Positions 8,173-17,749 of a stretch of DNA of 37,533 nt are shown piece by piece. Both the position numbers and the translations under genes were made by a program. The DNA is taken from the NCBI GenBank assembly GCA_022511075.1, contig JAFLSE010000030.1:1-37533 (forward strand). Reading direction: 5' to 3'. The stretch is from Prevotella sp. Lineage in GTDB: Bacteria; Bacteroidota; Bacteroidia; Bacteroidales; Bacteroidaceae. Positions within the stretch are counted from its first letter, which is position 1. Every line of letters starts with the position of its first letter. The notes below the pieces were generated by a model. The model did not search any database. It was not told where the DNA came from and saw only the letters and a program-made list of their open reading frames with translations.

Positions 8173-8204
8173 CAAAGTTAGTGCTTTTTTATGATAATAC
8201 CAAA
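8173..8204 (-). promoter_or_regulatory. Predicted tRNA-Gln promoter
   Basis: On the minus strand TTTG at 8204-8201 and TAACTTTG at 8180-8173 match the -33 and -7 boxes with a 20-base spacer. Transcription would start near 8167, giving a leader of about 55 bases before the mature tRNA. Confidence 0.7.
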
Positions 8205-8215
8205 TATTTTATTAA

Positions 8216-9514
8216 TTATTTTATCGTAAGCAAGAAATAATTCTTTTTGCCACGCTGCACAAGAAGGTATTTACCATCAATAAGGTCGTCGGCTGTGATA
8301 GGACGGTCGAAAGCAGCAAGTTTCTCCTTGTTTATCGAAACTCCGCCACCTTGAACGAGTTTACGCATCTCGCCCTTGCTTGCAAACACAGGGGCTGCCT
8401 GTGTAAGCATCTCTACGGCTGGTTGTCCGAGTTGGTCGGCAGGAACATCGAAATGAGGAACGCCGTCAAACACATCGAGCAAAGTCTGTTCGTCAAGACT
8501 TTCCAATGCCTCGCGCGTTGCCTTGCCAAAGAGTATTCCTGATGCTTGTATTGCTGCATCGAGAGCCTCCTGCGAGTGTACCATTACTGTCACTTCCTGT
8601 GCCAAGCGTTTTTGCAGGATGCGTTGTCCCGGGTCTTGCTTATGCTCTTCCACGAGAGCGTCTATTGTCTCCTTTTCAAGACTTGTGAAAATCTTTATGT
8701 AGCGTTCTGCGTCGTCATCGCTCACGTTGAGCCAGAACTGATAGAACTTGTATGGGGTTGTGCGCTTCGGGTCGAGCCAGATGTTGCCGCTCTCGGTCTT
8801 ACCGAACTTCTTGCCGTCTGCCTTTGTTATGAGAGGGCAGGTGAGGGCGAATGTCTCTACCTCGCTGCCGAGGGTGCGGCGGATAAGTTCAGTACCCGTG
8901 GTCATGTTGCCCCACTGGTCATTACCTCCAAGTTGCATCTTACAGCCATAGTTCTTGTAAAGGTATAGGAAATCGTAACCTTGCAGAAGTTGGTATGTGA
9001 ACTCGGTGAATGAAAGTCCGTCGCGTGCCGTACCGTTGAGTCGCTGCTGCACGCTCTCCTTTGCCATCATATAGTTCACGGTGATATGCTTGCCCACCTC
9101 ACGAGCAAAGTTAAGGAAGGTAAAGTCCTTCATCCAGTCATAGTTGTTCACGAGCATTGCCGCATTTGGCTCTTTGCTCTCGAAATCGAGGAACTTCGCC
9201 ACCTGTGCCTTTATGCACTCTTGGTTGTGGTAGAGCGTCTTGTCGTCGAGCAGGTTGCGTTCCTGACTCTTGCCCGAAGGGTCGCCAATCATACCTGTTG
9301 CACCACCCACAAGGATAATGGGCTTGTGACCGCAACGCTGCAAGTGGCGGAGCATCATTATTCCACAAAGGTGACCAATGTGCAGGGAGTCGGCAGTAGG
9401 GTCAGTACCGAGATATGCCGTAACCATCTCCTTCTGGAGCAGTTCCTCTGCGCCAGGCATTATCTGTGCCAGCATACCACGCCATTTCAGTTCTTCTACA
9501 AAGTTCTTTTTCAT
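8216..9514 (-). CDS. tyrS: Tyrosine--tRNA ligase
   Basis: Class I aminoacyl-tRNA synthetase that charges tRNA-Tyr with tyrosine. The 432-residue protein has the HIGH motif at residues 45-48, the tyrosine-binding stretch with LGGNDQWGN near 195-203, and the second signature KFGKT at 236-240, which takes the place of KMSKS in bacterial TyrRS. The last 60 residues form an S4-like RNA-binding domain (GGVSINKEK). The start is the ATG at 9514, giving MKKNFVEEL; the frame extends to 9598 but that would overlap yidD and has no homology-like character. It is the last gene of the metK operon, 50 bases after yidD. Confidence 0.97.
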   Translation of the reverse strand: MKKNFVEELKWRGMLAQIMPGAEELLQKEMVTAYLGTDPTADSLHIGHLCGIMMLRHLQRCGHKPIILVGGATGMIGDPSGKSQERNLLDDKTLYHNQECIKAQVAKFLDFESKEPNAAMLVNNYDWMKDFTFLNFAREVGKHITVNYMMAKESVQQRLNGTARDGLSFTEFTYQLLQGYDFLYLYKNYGCKMQLGGNDQWGNMTTGTELIRRTLGSEVETFALTCPLITKADGKKFGKTESGNIWLDPKRTTPYKFYQFWLNVSDDDAERYIKIFTSLEKETIDALVEEHKQDPGQRILQKRLAQEVTVMVHSQEALDAAIQASGILFGKATREALESLDEQTLLDVFDGVPHFDVPADQLGQPAVEMLTQAAPVFASKGEMRKLVQGGGVSINKEKLAAFDRPITADDLIDGKYLLVQRGKKNYFLLTIK

Positions 9515-9564
9515 AAGATTATATCTGTTTTTAATTATTATCTTTAATCGTGCGCTTTTGCGCC

Positions 9565-9807
9565 TCATGGCACTGGGTCGTAGCCATGTCCTCCCCACGG
9601 GTTACATCTGAGTAGCCGCCATATAGCCAATGCCATTCCCTTGAAAGGACCGTGCTTCATCAACGCCTGGCGGGCATATTCGCTGCACGAAGGAGTAAAA
9701 CGGCAACTGGGCGGAAACAACGGACTTATACACCGTTGGTAGAACAATATCGGCAGACATAATAGCCGAACTACAGCCTTATTCAGAAACGTCAGTACCT
9801 TTTTCAT
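9565..9807 (-). CDS. yidD: Membrane protein insertion efficiency factor YidD
   Basis: A small protein of 80 residues that assists YidC-dependent insertion of inner-membrane proteins. The family core is clear: an N-terminal amphipathic or hydrophobic helix, then [23 protein letters not shown] with its three Cys, and a C-terminal [13 protein letters not shown]. The ATG at 9807 (MKKVLTFL) fits the family; a longer start at 9828 would add seven residues. It overlaps the end of rnpA by 29 bases, the common arrangement for this pair. Confidence 0.95.
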   Translation of the reverse strand: MKKVLTFLNKAVVRLLCLPILFYQRCISPLFPPSCRFTPSCSEYARQALMKHGPFKGMALAIWRLLRCNPWGGHGYDPVP

Positions 9808-10207
9808 TGCAATACATATTATCGGCAACCTTCATCAGCAGTCTGCGCACCGACTGCTCCACGATGCCTGAATCAGCCAACTCGTCCGCCAACCAAATAA
9901 ATGCCATCGACATTTTACGGCTTTTGCAGGTCTCGGACATAAGGGCATCATATACCACGCTCTTGCTCAGACGATATGCCTCGCGAATCTGTCGTTTTGT
10001 GCGGTTGCGGTCTACGGCATGCTTAAAGTGCCTTTTGCTCACACTCACGAGCACCTGCACTAACGGATTGTCGTCTGCACTGGCTTCGGTCATATATACC
10101 ACCCTCAACGGATATGCCACGGCAGATGCGTGCCTGCTGCCAAACAATTGTTCTATTTGTTTTTTGCTGACAATGCGTTCTTGCTTCGTGAAACTATTCT
10201 TCGTCAT
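9779..10207 (-). CDS. rnpA: Ribonuclease P protein component
   Basis: The protein subunit of RNase P, which trims the 5' leader of tRNA precursors. It is 142 residues from the ATG at 10207. The hallmark RNR helix is [10 protein letters not shown] at residues 67-76, with FKHAVDRNR just before. The N-terminal [17 protein letters not shown] is the typical first helix. It overlaps hemD upstream by 14 bases and yidD downstream by 29 bases. Unlike in many bacteria it is not next to rpmH or dnaA; the hemD-rnpA-yidD order is usual in Bacteroidetes. Confidence 0.95.
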   Translation of the reverse strand: MTKNSFTKQERIVSKKQIEQLFGSRHASAVAYPLRVVYMTEASADDNPLVQVLVSVSKRHFKHAVDRNRTKRQIREAYRLSKSVVYDALMSETCKSRKMSMAFIWLADELADSGIVEQSVRRLLMKVADNMYCNEKGTDVSE

Positions 10208-10952
10208 CGTGCATGATGAGATAGTGCTGCAAGGCACCCGTCATGGAAGGATATTTTTCTGTTGGGGCTTCGAGGTCAAGACGCAAGCCTTCGTCTTTAA
10301 CGGCTTTTGCCGTAGCAGGTCCGAAAGTGGCTATCAATTGTCTGCCCTGCTCGAAGTTGGGAAAGTTTTTCAAGAGAGCCTCGATGCCAGATGGACTGAA
10401 AAACACTAACATGTCGTATTCGCCAAAGTTGTCTCTTTCCTCTTGCGTAAAGTCATTGCTCACGGTGCGGAACATCACGCACTCATCGTGCACAATGTTC
10501 TTTGAGTCGAGCAATGCCTTTATGTCATCGTTGTGTACATCACTTAATGGCACAAGATATTTCTCGTTCTTGTGCTTCTGCATAGATGGCAGCAGGTCTT
10601 CTATTTTTCCACTCTCGCCATAGAACACCTTGCGCTTGCGATACTGCACATATTTTTGAATGTAAAGGGCTATCGTCTCCGTGACGCAGAAATACTTCAG
10701 GGTCTCTGGTACGGCATAACGCATTTCCTTTGCCAATTTAAAGAAATTGTCAATAGCGTGCCGTGACGTGAACACGATGGCAGAATAACTCGTAATGTCT
10801 ATGCGCTGCTGGCGAAATTCCTTTGCAGACAATCCCTCCACCTTTATGAATGGGCGAAAGACAAACTCGACATCAAATCGTTCAGCAATACTGTAGTAAG
10901 GCGATTTATCGCTTGTTGGCTGTGGCTGTGACACCAATATCTTCTTAATCAT
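10194..10952 (-). CDS. hemD: Uroporphyrinogen-III synthase
   Basis: Cyclises hydroxymethylbilane to uroporphyrinogen III in heme and corrinoid synthesis. At 252 residues it has the expected two-lobed layout. The motif SAIVFTSRHAIDNF near residue 55 and the later FFSPSGIEALL and ATFGPATAKAVKDEG stretches are diagnostic. The family is weakly conserved, but position between DUF4271 and rnpA supports the call. The first ATG is at 10952; a GTG one codon earlier is possible. The gene is six bases after DUF4271 and overlaps rnpA. Other heme genes are not in the window. Confidence 0.9.
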   Translation of the reverse strand: MIKKILVSQPQPTSDKSPYYSIAERFDVEFVFRPFIKVEGLSAKEFRQQRIDITSYSAIVFTSRHAIDNFFKLAKEMRYAVPETLKYFCVTETIALYIQKYVQYRKRKVFYGESGKIEDLLPSMQKHKNEKYLVPLSDVHNDDIKALLDSKNIVHDECVMFRTVSNDFTQEERDNFGEYDMLVFFSPSGIEALLKNFPNFEQGRQLIATFGPATAKAVKDEGLRLDLEAPTEKYPSMTGALQHYLIMHDDEE

Positions 10953-10958
10953 CACGTC

Positions 10959-11984
10959 CTAAAAAATTACTTTCAAAACATTTGCAATCATCAACGCCGC
11001 CGTCCAAAGAACAGCCAAAGGCGTTATTTCAAGGGCACAAAGGTACAAAAAAAATTGAATATAACCACCCTTTTGGTTGAAAAATATTACATAACACTTA
11101 TAGAAAGTAAGCAATTTAACCACTACCTGTATAAATATGAAAGCAAATATGGTGTAAAGCAAAGGTAATTCAAGGTAAATCTGTATCATGACCATCAGCA
11201 GCAGGAACGTGCTTCCCATTCCTTCCACAAAGGTCTTGGTCTTTAAGTATTGTAAGTTTTGTTTACCACTCCAGAATACGGGATTCACAAAACAATAGCA
11301 CAAAGCCTTGAAAAGTTTATATGCCAAGATGAGAGCAAAGAATATGCCTATAAGGTGATATTGTGTGGGCAGCATATAAGTGTCGGAAATGAAATGCTCG
11401 GCACACAGGAACATAAAAAATGATGTTAGCAAAGCACTCATCACGTTGAGCACAAGCAGCGCGCTTGTCTCGCCCGTTGTCTCCTTCTCCATAGTGTATG
11501 ACGAAGTGCGGAACAACATCTTCATCTTTTGTCCGATAAAACTGCGAGTCCTGCTTATCATTATGGTGGATAGGAAAATACACCCAAGCAGCACAAGTGT
11601 TATGTAAGGATCGGCACGCATGGTATAAGGCACTGCAATGCCCGGCATACCATTGCGCAGTCCGATATACTCTGCCTGAAACATCGTGTCATTAGAAAAA
11701 AACGTTTCCTTATAATACAAAGGCACGTCCTTCCACTTTGTCCTTTCCTTGACAGGGTGCCCCGGGATATGTAAGGTGTCGGGGCGTTGACTGAAATGAA
11801 TCTCCCCTGGTTGGAAGTTGGCTTGAATGGCAGAGTCCTGCTGTTCGGGAGTGGCATCGGCAGGCAGCATGCGCAATACTTGATATGGATGGCGAGGTTT
11901 GAAAGTACGTGCCGCTGAGTCAACGCCCAGCGACAACGTATGCATGCCGTCTATACTTTGTATTGAATCCTGCAAAGCCTTCAT
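10959..11984 (-). CDS. DUF4271 family membrane protein
   Basis: A 341-residue protein of unknown function with a soluble N-terminal part of about 130 residues and six or so hydrophobic segments in the remaining 200. It resembles the Bacteroidetes-specific DUF4271 family in layout and in its place between metK and hemD. No catalytic motif is visible. The N-terminal region has many Pro and charged residues and could be a disordered tail. It starts nine bases after metK stops, so it is surely in the same message. A role in heme or envelope biology is possible from context only. Confidence 0.8.
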   Translation of the reverse strand: MKALQDSIQSIDGMHTLSLGVDSAARTFKPRHPYQVLRMLPADATPEQQDSAIQANFQPGEIHFSQRPDTLHIPGHPVKERTKWKDVPLYYKETFFSNDTMFQAEYIGLRNGMPGIAVPYTMRADPYITLVLLGCIFLSTIMISRTRSFIGQKMKMLFRTSSYTMEKETTGETSALLVLNVMSALLTSFFMFLCAEHFISDTYMLPTQYHLIGIFFALILAYKLFKALCYCFVNPVFWSGKQNLQYLKTKTFVEGMGSTFLLLMVMIQIYLELPLLYTIFAFIFIQVVVKLLTFYKCYVIFFNQKGGYIQFFLYLCALEITPLAVLWTAALMIANVLKVIF

Positions 11985-11993
11985 CTTACTTTA

Positions 11994-13250
11994 TTATATG
12001 CCAAATGCTTTCTTGACATCATCCACACGGTCAAGTTTTTCCCATGTGAACAGTTCCACGTCTATGGTCTTTTCCTCGTGATAGCGGCTTGTGAAGGTTT
12101 TTTTCACGGTCACCGACTTGCGTCCCATGTGTCCGTAGGCTGCCGTCTCAAAGAACATTGGCTGGCGCAGTTTCAGGCTGCGCTCTATTGCCTTCGGGCG
12201 AAGGTCGAACAGTTCTTCAATCTTCTTTGCTATCTCGCCGTCGGTCATATTCACGTTGCTCCTGCCGTATGTGTTTACGTATATATTCATCGGCTGCGCC
12301 ATACCTATGGCATAACTTACCTGCACGAGTATCTCATCGGCAACGCCTGCCGCTACGAGATTCTTTGCAATGTGGCGTGCTGCGTATGCTGCGGAACGGT
12401 CAACCTTGCTCGAGTCTTTTCCGCTGAATGCTCCGCCTCCGTGCGCGCCCTTTCCGCCGTAGGTGTCTACTATTATCTTTCTGCCTGTAAGTCCGGTGTC
12501 ACCGTGAGGACCGCCTATCACGAACTTGCCCGTAGGGTTAACGTAATACTTTATGTCGTCGTTGAAGAGTGCGAGCACCTTTTCAGAGTGTATCTTCTCC
12601 TTTATGCGCGGTATCAGGATGTTTACCACGTCGTCTTTTATCTTGCCGAGCATTGCCTCGTCTTCGTCGAACTCATCGTGCTGCGTAGACACAACGATAG
12701 TGTCTATGCGCTCAGGTATTCCTGCGTCGCTGTACTGCACGGTCACTTGGCTCTTCGAGTCTGGACGCAGGTATGTCATTACCTTGCCCTCTTTGCGAAT
12801 CTCCGCCAATGTGATCATCAACAGATGTGCCAAGTCGAGCGAAACAGGCATATAACTCTCCGTCTCGTTTGTAGCATAGCCGAACATCATTCCCTGGTCG
12901 CCTGCACCCTGCTCCTCATCTTCCTCACGGTCAACGCCACGGTTAATATCGTCGCTCTGCTCGTGAATGGCGGTCATTATTCCGCAGGAGTTACCGTCGA
13001 AGTGATACTCCGCCTTCGTATAGCCAATCTTCTTTATTGTGTTGCGGGCAATGGTCTGCAGGTCTATATACTGGCTGCTGCTCACTTCGCCCATTATTAC
13101 CACCTGTCCTGTGGTTACGAACGTCTCGCATGCCACGCGTGCCTTGTCGTCGTATGCCAGGAACTGGTCGAGTATCGCGTCTGATATCTGGTCTGCAACC
13201 TTGTCGGGATGCCCTTCGGAAACTGATTCCGACGAAAACAAATAACTCAT
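11994..13250 (-). CDS. metK: S-adenosylmethionine synthase
   Basis: Makes S-adenosylmethionine from methionine and ATP. The 418-residue enzyme carries all signatures: [16 protein letters not shown] near residue 15, the block [12 protein letters not shown], and the phosphate-binding loop [23 protein letters not shown]. It is slightly longer than the enterobacterial enzyme, as usual for Bacteroidetes. It heads a tight operon of six genes down to tyrS. No SAM riboswitch fold was recognised in the 87 bases upstream; only a hairpin at 13284-13322, which more likely ends the M16 message. Confidence 0.98.
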   Translation of the reverse strand: MSYLFSSESVSEGHPDKVADQISDAILDQFLAYDDKARVACETFVTTGQVVIMGEVSSSQYIDLQTIARNTIKKIGYTKAEYHFDGNSCGIMTAIHEQSDDINRGVDREEDEEQGAGDQGMMFGYATNETESYMPVSLDLAHLLMITLAEIRKEGKVMTYLRPDSKSQVTVQYSDAGIPERIDTIVVSTQHDEFDEDEAMLGKIKDDVVNILIPRIKEKIHSEKVLALFNDDIKYYVNPTGKFVIGGPHGDTGLTGRKIIVDTYGGKGAHGGGAFSGKDSSKVDRSAAYAARHIAKNLVAAGVADEILVQVSYAIGMAQPMNIYVNTYGRSNVNMTDGEIAKKIEELFDLRPKAIERSLKLRQPMFFETAAYGHMGRKSVTVKKTFTSRYHEEKTIDVELFTWEKLDRVDDVKKAFGI

Positions 13251-13283
13251 TCTTTTGTCCTTATATATTAATAATGTATATAT

Positions 13284-13322
13284 AGGGCAGCCTTATGCAT
13301 TTTATATGCTCAAGGCCGCCCT
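13284..13322 (-). terminator. Hairpin between the M16 peptidase and metK
   Basis: On the minus strand AGGGCGGCCTT at 13322-13312 pairs with 13294-13284 with one mismatch, and the loop holds a second short stem (GCAT/ATGC). It lies 16 bases after the peptidase stop. The tail is TATATATA rather than a T-run, so termination may be partial and some read-through into metK is possible. Confidence 0.5.
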
Positions 13323-13337
13323 GTCTCGTGTCTGTCT

Positions 13338-16151
13338 TTACTCAGGAAGCATCACAATCTCTGCCATGTTGCCAGCCTCCAAGAGTTTGGCAACCATAGC
13401 CGAAACAGTTTCAGGTGTCTGCTCCTCAATAGTTTTCCTGCAATTAGTATAGTTGTCTACGCCATAATCGTTCTCTGTCGTGATAACGCTAAGCCAATAG
13501 TTGTTTGACTTAATGTTGGTGTCGTAGCTCTTCAGCATAAACTCCTTTACCTTCTTGAGCATCTCTGCATCGCAGGTCTTAGCCATATTCTTTACCTCGT
13601 CCTTCATTATGGTGAGAGCTTCGTCAGCCTTCTCAGGAGTCATTGGGCAATATCCTAAGAGGCGTGTCGTTGTACCGAAGTCGCCTATTGTGTGTGCGCT
13701 TTGTGCTGCTACAGTGTAGGCAGCGCTTGCCTCCTCGCGAATCTTCTTCAGGTAAATCATCTGGAGAACTTGGCTTGCCATCTGCATTCTCACAGAATTC
13801 TCGAGCGAGTAGGGTATTTCCTTCGAGTACCAAGTTGTTACACCGATTGCCTTTGGAGTCTCCTGCTTACGCTTGAAACTGTTCACTACAACGCCCTTCG
13901 GATATGTAACCATATCGCGTGCCTTTGACAATGCCTTGCCTTTTGAAGGCAGTGAGGCGATATATGTCTCTATCAATGGGCGGATTGTAGCCTCATCGAA
14001 GTTACCTATGATTGTGAAGGTATAGTCGGCGGCATTTGCTGTCAGTTCCTTTGCCATTTGCAGTATTCGGTCGTAGTTCACGTCCTTAATGTCGCTTACC
14101 TCAAACGAACGGAAGCGTGGATTATGGTCGGTCATAACCGCATTCAGCGAGTCACTGAATGCACCCTCTGCTGAAAGCTCCTTGTTCTGCAACTGCAATT
14201 CAGCCGATTTCATTGCACTTTCGAAAGACTCTTGGTCCTTGTTTATCGCAGTGAAATAGAGATACACAAGTTGCATCAAGGTCTCTACGTCGTTAGGAGT
14301 AGAAGAACCGCTAAGGGTTGTGCGTGTATTTCCAAGTGACATGCCAAGCGAAACAACCTTGCCGGCAAGAGCCTTTTCCAGTTCGCTGTTTGAGAAGTTA
14401 CCGAGTCCGCTTGCCTCTATCGCATCATCAAACATATTATAGTTGGCAAAATCGTTAAGTTCATATATTGACTGACCGCCACGGCTTGCTGCGCTCAACA
14501 AAACTTGGTCGGCTTTGAAGTCGGTTTTCTTAAGTATCACCTTCACGCCGTTTGACAGAGTGAGTTCCTTGCTGTCAAACTTTGCGTTAGCCTTCTCGCC
14601 TGTTATCTTGCCGGCTTCCGGAGCCTTCGCAATCAGCGGCTCGTTCTTCACGTTGTCAACGTATGCGGTAATCTCTTCCGTTGTAGCTGCCTTTACAGCA
14701 TTGAGCAGTCCCTCTTCTGTAGGATAAACGGCACCTTCTTTCTCCGTATTGAAACTTATGATAGCCATATTCTTTCCATCAAGCACTGCCAGTTCTTTGA
14801 AGTATGCGTTTATACCCTCAAGAGGCAATTGTGGCACAACCGCTTTCATCATCTGGTAGTACATATCTATTGAAGGTATCGGCTCGTTGTCAAGGAAGTG
14901 AGTCTTGTATTCGTTGCAGAAAGAGTTATTTGTGCGCTTATCCTTGTTGCTGTACTGTTTGTCAAGTCGGCTCAAGAAGTTTGACTTGCAACGCTGGTAC
15001 TCCGTAGGTGTAAAACCAAACTCGGCTGCACGGCGAATCTCACGCACTACTGCAGTCATTGCTGCATCGTGCTGTCCGTCTTTAGGAACAATCACTATTT
15101 CCAAGGCATCTTTTGTCTTAGCAAAGATATAGTTGCCATAGTCCACGCTTGCCTGGATGAATGGGCAATCGGGCTTCTTTGAATATTCGTCGAGACGAGA
15201 GTTCATCATACTCGAGAAAGCATTTTCCATATACCATTTCACGAGGTATAGCGCGTTTTCCTTCTCTTCTTTCTTTGTAGCATCGCACTTTATGAACATC
15301 TCTATCAGGTTTACCTGCTGTTCCTTGTCTTTATCAACAATAACAATCGGAGTGTCGTTGTCTGGCACAGGCTCTTCCACTACAGGCTGTGCATTCTCCG
15401 GATTCTTCTTGTTTGCAAAAAGCCTCTTTATCTCTGCTTCCGTATGGTCAACATCTACATCGCCCACCACGATTATTGCCTGATTGCTTGGGTGATACCA
15501 TTTTTCATAGTACTTACGCAGTGCATCGTACTTGAAGTTGTCAATAACCGACATCAAGCCGATTGGGTATCTCAATCCATACTTGCTGTTAGGATAGAGT
15601 TTCGGCAGGTTGCGCTCAAACATTCTGCTCATTGCACTCGTGCGCAAACGCCACTCCTCGTGAATAACACCGCGCTCCTTGTCAATCTCTTCCGGCTCAA
15701 GCAACAGGTCACCAGCCCAGTCGCTCAATATCAGCAAGCATGAGTCGAGTGCGCTCTGGCGTGTCGTAGGCACATTGCTGATGTTGTAGACAGTCTCGTC
15801 TATTGAGGTGTAGGCATTGAGGTCTGTACCAAACTTCACACCGATGCTCTCACACCAGCGCAGCAATTTGTCGCCTGGGAAATTCTTAGTGCCGTTGAAG
15901 CACATGTGTTCCAGGAAGTGTGCAAGTCCGCGCTGGTCCTCTTCCTCCTGTATACTACCCACACGCTGGGCAATGAAAAACTCCGCCCTCTTCTCGGGCC
16001 AGTTGTTGTAACGGATGTAATATACAAGTCCGTTGTCAAGTTTGCCGATGCGCACATCGTTATCTACCGGAATGGTCGGCATCTGCTGTGCGTTTGTAGT
16101 CAGTGCCATCATCAGCACAGCCACAAAAGATAAAAACTTTCTTAAAAACAT
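13338..16151 (-). CDS. Secreted M16 family (insulinase-type) zinc metallopeptidase
   Basis: A 937-residue protease with an N-terminal signal peptide (a hydrophobic run ending in TTNAQ). The inverted zinc motif HFLEH is at residues 78-82, and the distal Glu-containing block ERGVIHEEWRLR follows about 70 residues later. The protein has the tandem two-half layout of the family: an active N-terminal half and an inactive C-terminal half, where SAASRGGQSIY takes the place of the zinc region. It likely acts in the periplasm or on the surface to degrade peptides. The frame can start at a GTG at 16184, but the ATG at 16151 gives a clean signal peptide and lies downstream of the promoter box at 16198-16205. 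Confidence 0.93.
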   Translation of the reverse strand: MFLRKFLSFVAVLMMALTTNAQQMPTIPVDNDVRIGKLDNGLVYYIRYNNWPEKRAEFFIAQRVGSIQEEEDQRGLAHFLEHMCFNGTKNFPGDKLLRWCESIGVKFGTDLNAYTSIDETVYNISNVPTTRQSALDSCLLILSDWAGDLLLEPEEIDKERGVIHEEWRLRTSAMSRMFERNLPKLYPNSKYGLRYPIGLMSVIDNFKYDALRKYYEKWYHPSNQAIIVVGDVDVDHTEAEIKRLFANKKNPENAQPVVEEPVPDNDTPIVIVDKDKEQQVNLIEMFIKCDATKKEEKENALYLVKWYMENAFSSMMNSRLDEYSKKPDCPFIQASVDYGNYIFAKTKDALEIVIVPKDGQHDAAMTAVVREIRRAAEFGFTPTEYQRCKSNFLSRLDKQYSNKDKRTNNSFCNEYKTHFLDNEPIPSIDMYYQMMKAVVPQLPLEGINAYFKELAVLDGKNMAIISFNTEKEGAVYPTEEGLLNAVKAATTEEITAYVDNVKNEPLIAKAPEAGKITGEKANAKFDSKELTLSNGVKVILKKTDFKADQVLLSAASRGGQSIYELNDFANYNMFDDAIEASGLGNFSNSELEKALAGKVVSLGMSLGNTRTTLSGSSTPNDVETLMQLVYLYFTAINKDQESFESAMKSAELQLQNKELSAEGAFSDSLNAVMTDHNPRFRSFEVSDIKDVNYDRILQMAKELTANAADYTFTIIGNFDEATIRPLIETYIASLPSKGKALSKARDMVTYPKGVVVNSFKRKQETPKAIGVTTWYSKEIPYSLENSVRMQMASQVLQMIYLKKIREEASAAYTVAAQSAHTIGDFGTTTRLLGYCPMTPEKADEALTIMKDEVKNMAKTCDAEMLKKVKEFMLKSYDTNIKSNNYWLSVITTENDYGVDNYTNCRKTIEEQTPETVSAMVAKLLEAGNMAEIVMLPE

Positions 16152-16197
16152 ATTCGTCAGTTTATATTCAACATTGTGAATCACACATAAAATCGGA

Positions 16198-16205
16198 CAA
16201 AGTTA
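16198..16205 (-). promoter_or_regulatory. Predicted M16 peptidase promoter (-7 box)
   Basis: The minus strand reads TAACTTTG at 16205-16198, a full TAnnTTTG match 46 bases upstream of the peptidase ATG. No TTG is seen at the -33 distance. Confidence 0.5.
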
Positions 16206-16375
16206 CAACTTTTCTTCCTATTGCTTGCCATTCTGCCAAATCTTTTATTAATTCTTAACTTAAGATATTATATTAATACCATGCTCAAAAAAGTTTATTG
16301 TGCCATATAATTGAAACAAAGTTTGAAATTTATCAAAAATAAAATGCAACTACTCTCTCGAGCAATTGCATAATC

Positions 16376-16615
16376 AAAAAAGCCTATGTTTAACTAAAAA
16401 TCCTTTGCATTTTTCTTTTGCTTTCTTAGTTAGAGCTCCGAAGCTTTGAAAAGCTTTCGGAAGCATCTAAACTAATACTAACCTTTTAGAAAGTTTAAGG
16501 GAGCCTCACGGCGGCCTCTGTTATCCACATTTGAAACTTTCCTTTTACCAATAACTAAAAACCTAAAACTATAAATATTACTACTAACCTAAAACAATCT
16601 ATTAACCGTCTTTTG
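16376..16615 (-). ncRNA. Candidate structured non-coding RNA or leader
   Basis: A complete promoter at 16622-16652 would start a transcript near 16615, and no gene begins for 460 bases. Within it the minus strand folds as follows. Stem A pairs 16542-16534 with 16496-16488 over nine bases and contains a small GC stem. Stem B is a long hairpin from 16475 to 16426, whose outer part pairs 16475-16466 with 16434-16426 and whose apex is near 16449. A possible end is a stem pairing 16432-16423 with 16400-16391, followed by six U at 16381-16376. I cannot match it to a known family; it lacks the end-to-end closing stem of a standard 6S RNA. The rest of the 16152-16749 gap shows no gene. Confidence 0.45.
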
Positions 16616-16621
16616 CTGGTG

Positions 16622-16652
16622 CAAAGGTATTGAGTTTTTCCAATACCTGCAA
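16622..16652 (-). promoter_or_regulatory. Promoter with no gene directly downstream
   Basis: On the minus strand TTG at 16652-16650 and TACCTTTG at 16629-16622 followed by CA match the -33 and -7 boxes with a 20-base spacer. The nearest downstream start codon is 470 bases away and has its own -7 box, so this promoter probably drives the RNA described at 16376-16615. Confidence 0.65.
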
Positions 16653-16749
16653 GAATTATTGCAAAAATTGCGCATGCAACTCGAATATTCTTGATATACA
16701 TCAAAAGAAATGTGCGCGGACACAACAAAACACGGCTAAAGATATGACA

Positions 16750-17727
16750 TCAGTCCATACCGTTGATTGTCTGTATCTTTCCGTTCTCGTCGTAATGCAA
16801 TTCACATACTTTCAGGCTTCGCAACCACGACTTGCCGCCCGATGGAACACTATCGTGATGGAACAGATACCACTTGCCCTTGTATTCAATGATGCAATGA
16901 TGGGTTGTCCAGCCTACAACAGGAGTGAGGATTACGCCTTGATAAGTAAAAGGTCCATACGGATTGTCACCAATAGCATAGCATAGCAGGTGGCTGTCGC
17001 CCGTTGAATAGGAAAAATAGTACTTGCCGTTGTACTTGTGCATCCATGATGCCTCGAAGAAGCGGTGAGGGTCGTTGGCTTTCAGCGGCTCGCCGTTCTC
17101 GTCAAGTATGACTATTGGCCGGGGCTCTTCGCCAAACTGCAGCATATCCTTGCCTAAACGTACAACACGGCTCGGTAGTGCAGGCACGTCGCCTTCGGGC
17201 AAATATGGGGTTTCCAAGTGGATATTGTCCTTGTAGCGCTGCAACTGTCCGCCCCACAAACCACCAAAATAAACATAATATTCGCCATCGGCATCGTCGT
17301 GGAACACGCACATATCTATACTGTAGCTGCCACGCATCGGGTCGGGCTGCGGAATGAACGGACCTTCGGGACGGTCGGCAACGGCACATCCCCAGTGGAA
17401 CACGTCGTTACGGTCTTTCATTGGGAAATACATATAATATTTTCCGTCTTTCTCTGCCACGTCGCAGTCCCAAAGCTGTCGTCCTGCCCACGGAATATCC
17501 TCAAGACCAAGAACCTTTCCGTGGTCGGTAACCTTGCCTGTCATTGGATCGCCGTCTATCGACAGCACATGATAGTCTTTCATCACATATTGGTCGCCGT
17601 TGTCGTTCTCCACGTTCTCGCATTCCCAGTCGTGCGACGGATAAATGTATATTTTACCGTTGAATACGTGTACCGACGGGTCTGCCATATAGTCGGCAGG
17701 AAACAAGTATCTTTTCTCCGTTTTCAT
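16750..17727 (-). CDS. Glycoside hydrolase family 43 protein
   Basis: A 325-residue five-bladed beta-propeller enzyme without a signal peptide, so probably cytoplasmic. The likely general base is Asp16 in the MADPSV block, Asp138 in SIDMCVF fits the pKa-tuning position, and Glu225 in FFEASWMHKYNGKYY is the general acid. Family members are beta-xylosidases and alpha-L-arabinofuranosidases; which of the two cannot be told here. It sits 22 bases after a GPH-type sugar transporter, the standard import-then-hydrolyse pair for xylo- or arabino-oligosaccharides in Prevotella and Bacteroides. No susC/susD genes are adjacent. Confidence 0.9.
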   Translation of the reverse strand: MKTEKRYLFPADYMADPSVHVFNGKIYIYPSHDWECENVENDNGDQYVMKDYHVLSIDGDPMTGKVTDHGKVLGLEDIPWAGRQLWDCDVAEKDGKYYMYFPMKDRNDVFHWGCAVADRPEGPFIPQPDPMRGSYSIDMCVFHDDADGEYYVYFGGLWGGQLQRYKDNIHLETPYLPEGDVPALPSRVVRLGKDMLQFGEEPRPIVILDENGEPLKANDPHRFFEASWMHKYNGKYYFSYSTGDSHLLCYAIGDNPYGPFTYQGVILTPVVGWTTHHCIIEYKGKWYLFHHDSVPSGGKSWLRSLKVCELHYDENGKIQTINGMD

Positions 17728-17749
17728 TCTATCTCGTTTTTATATGTTA

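Noticed and set aside
12078..13184. A 368-codon open frame on the plus strand across metK
   Set aside because: It lies wholly antisense to metK, which has every family motif. The predicted protein is Cys/Val/Leu/His-rich with no recognisable domain, typical of a shadow frame in a conserved gene.
13251..13337. SAM riboswitch before metK
   Set aside because: The 87-base gap has one simple hairpin with an inner stem; I could not find the conserved cores of SAM-I, SAM-II or related classes. A covariance search would settle it.
16680..16749. A terminator after the GH43 gene
   Set aside because: Only a four-base stem (TGTG/CACA) with a mixed T-rich tail is present, too weak to support.
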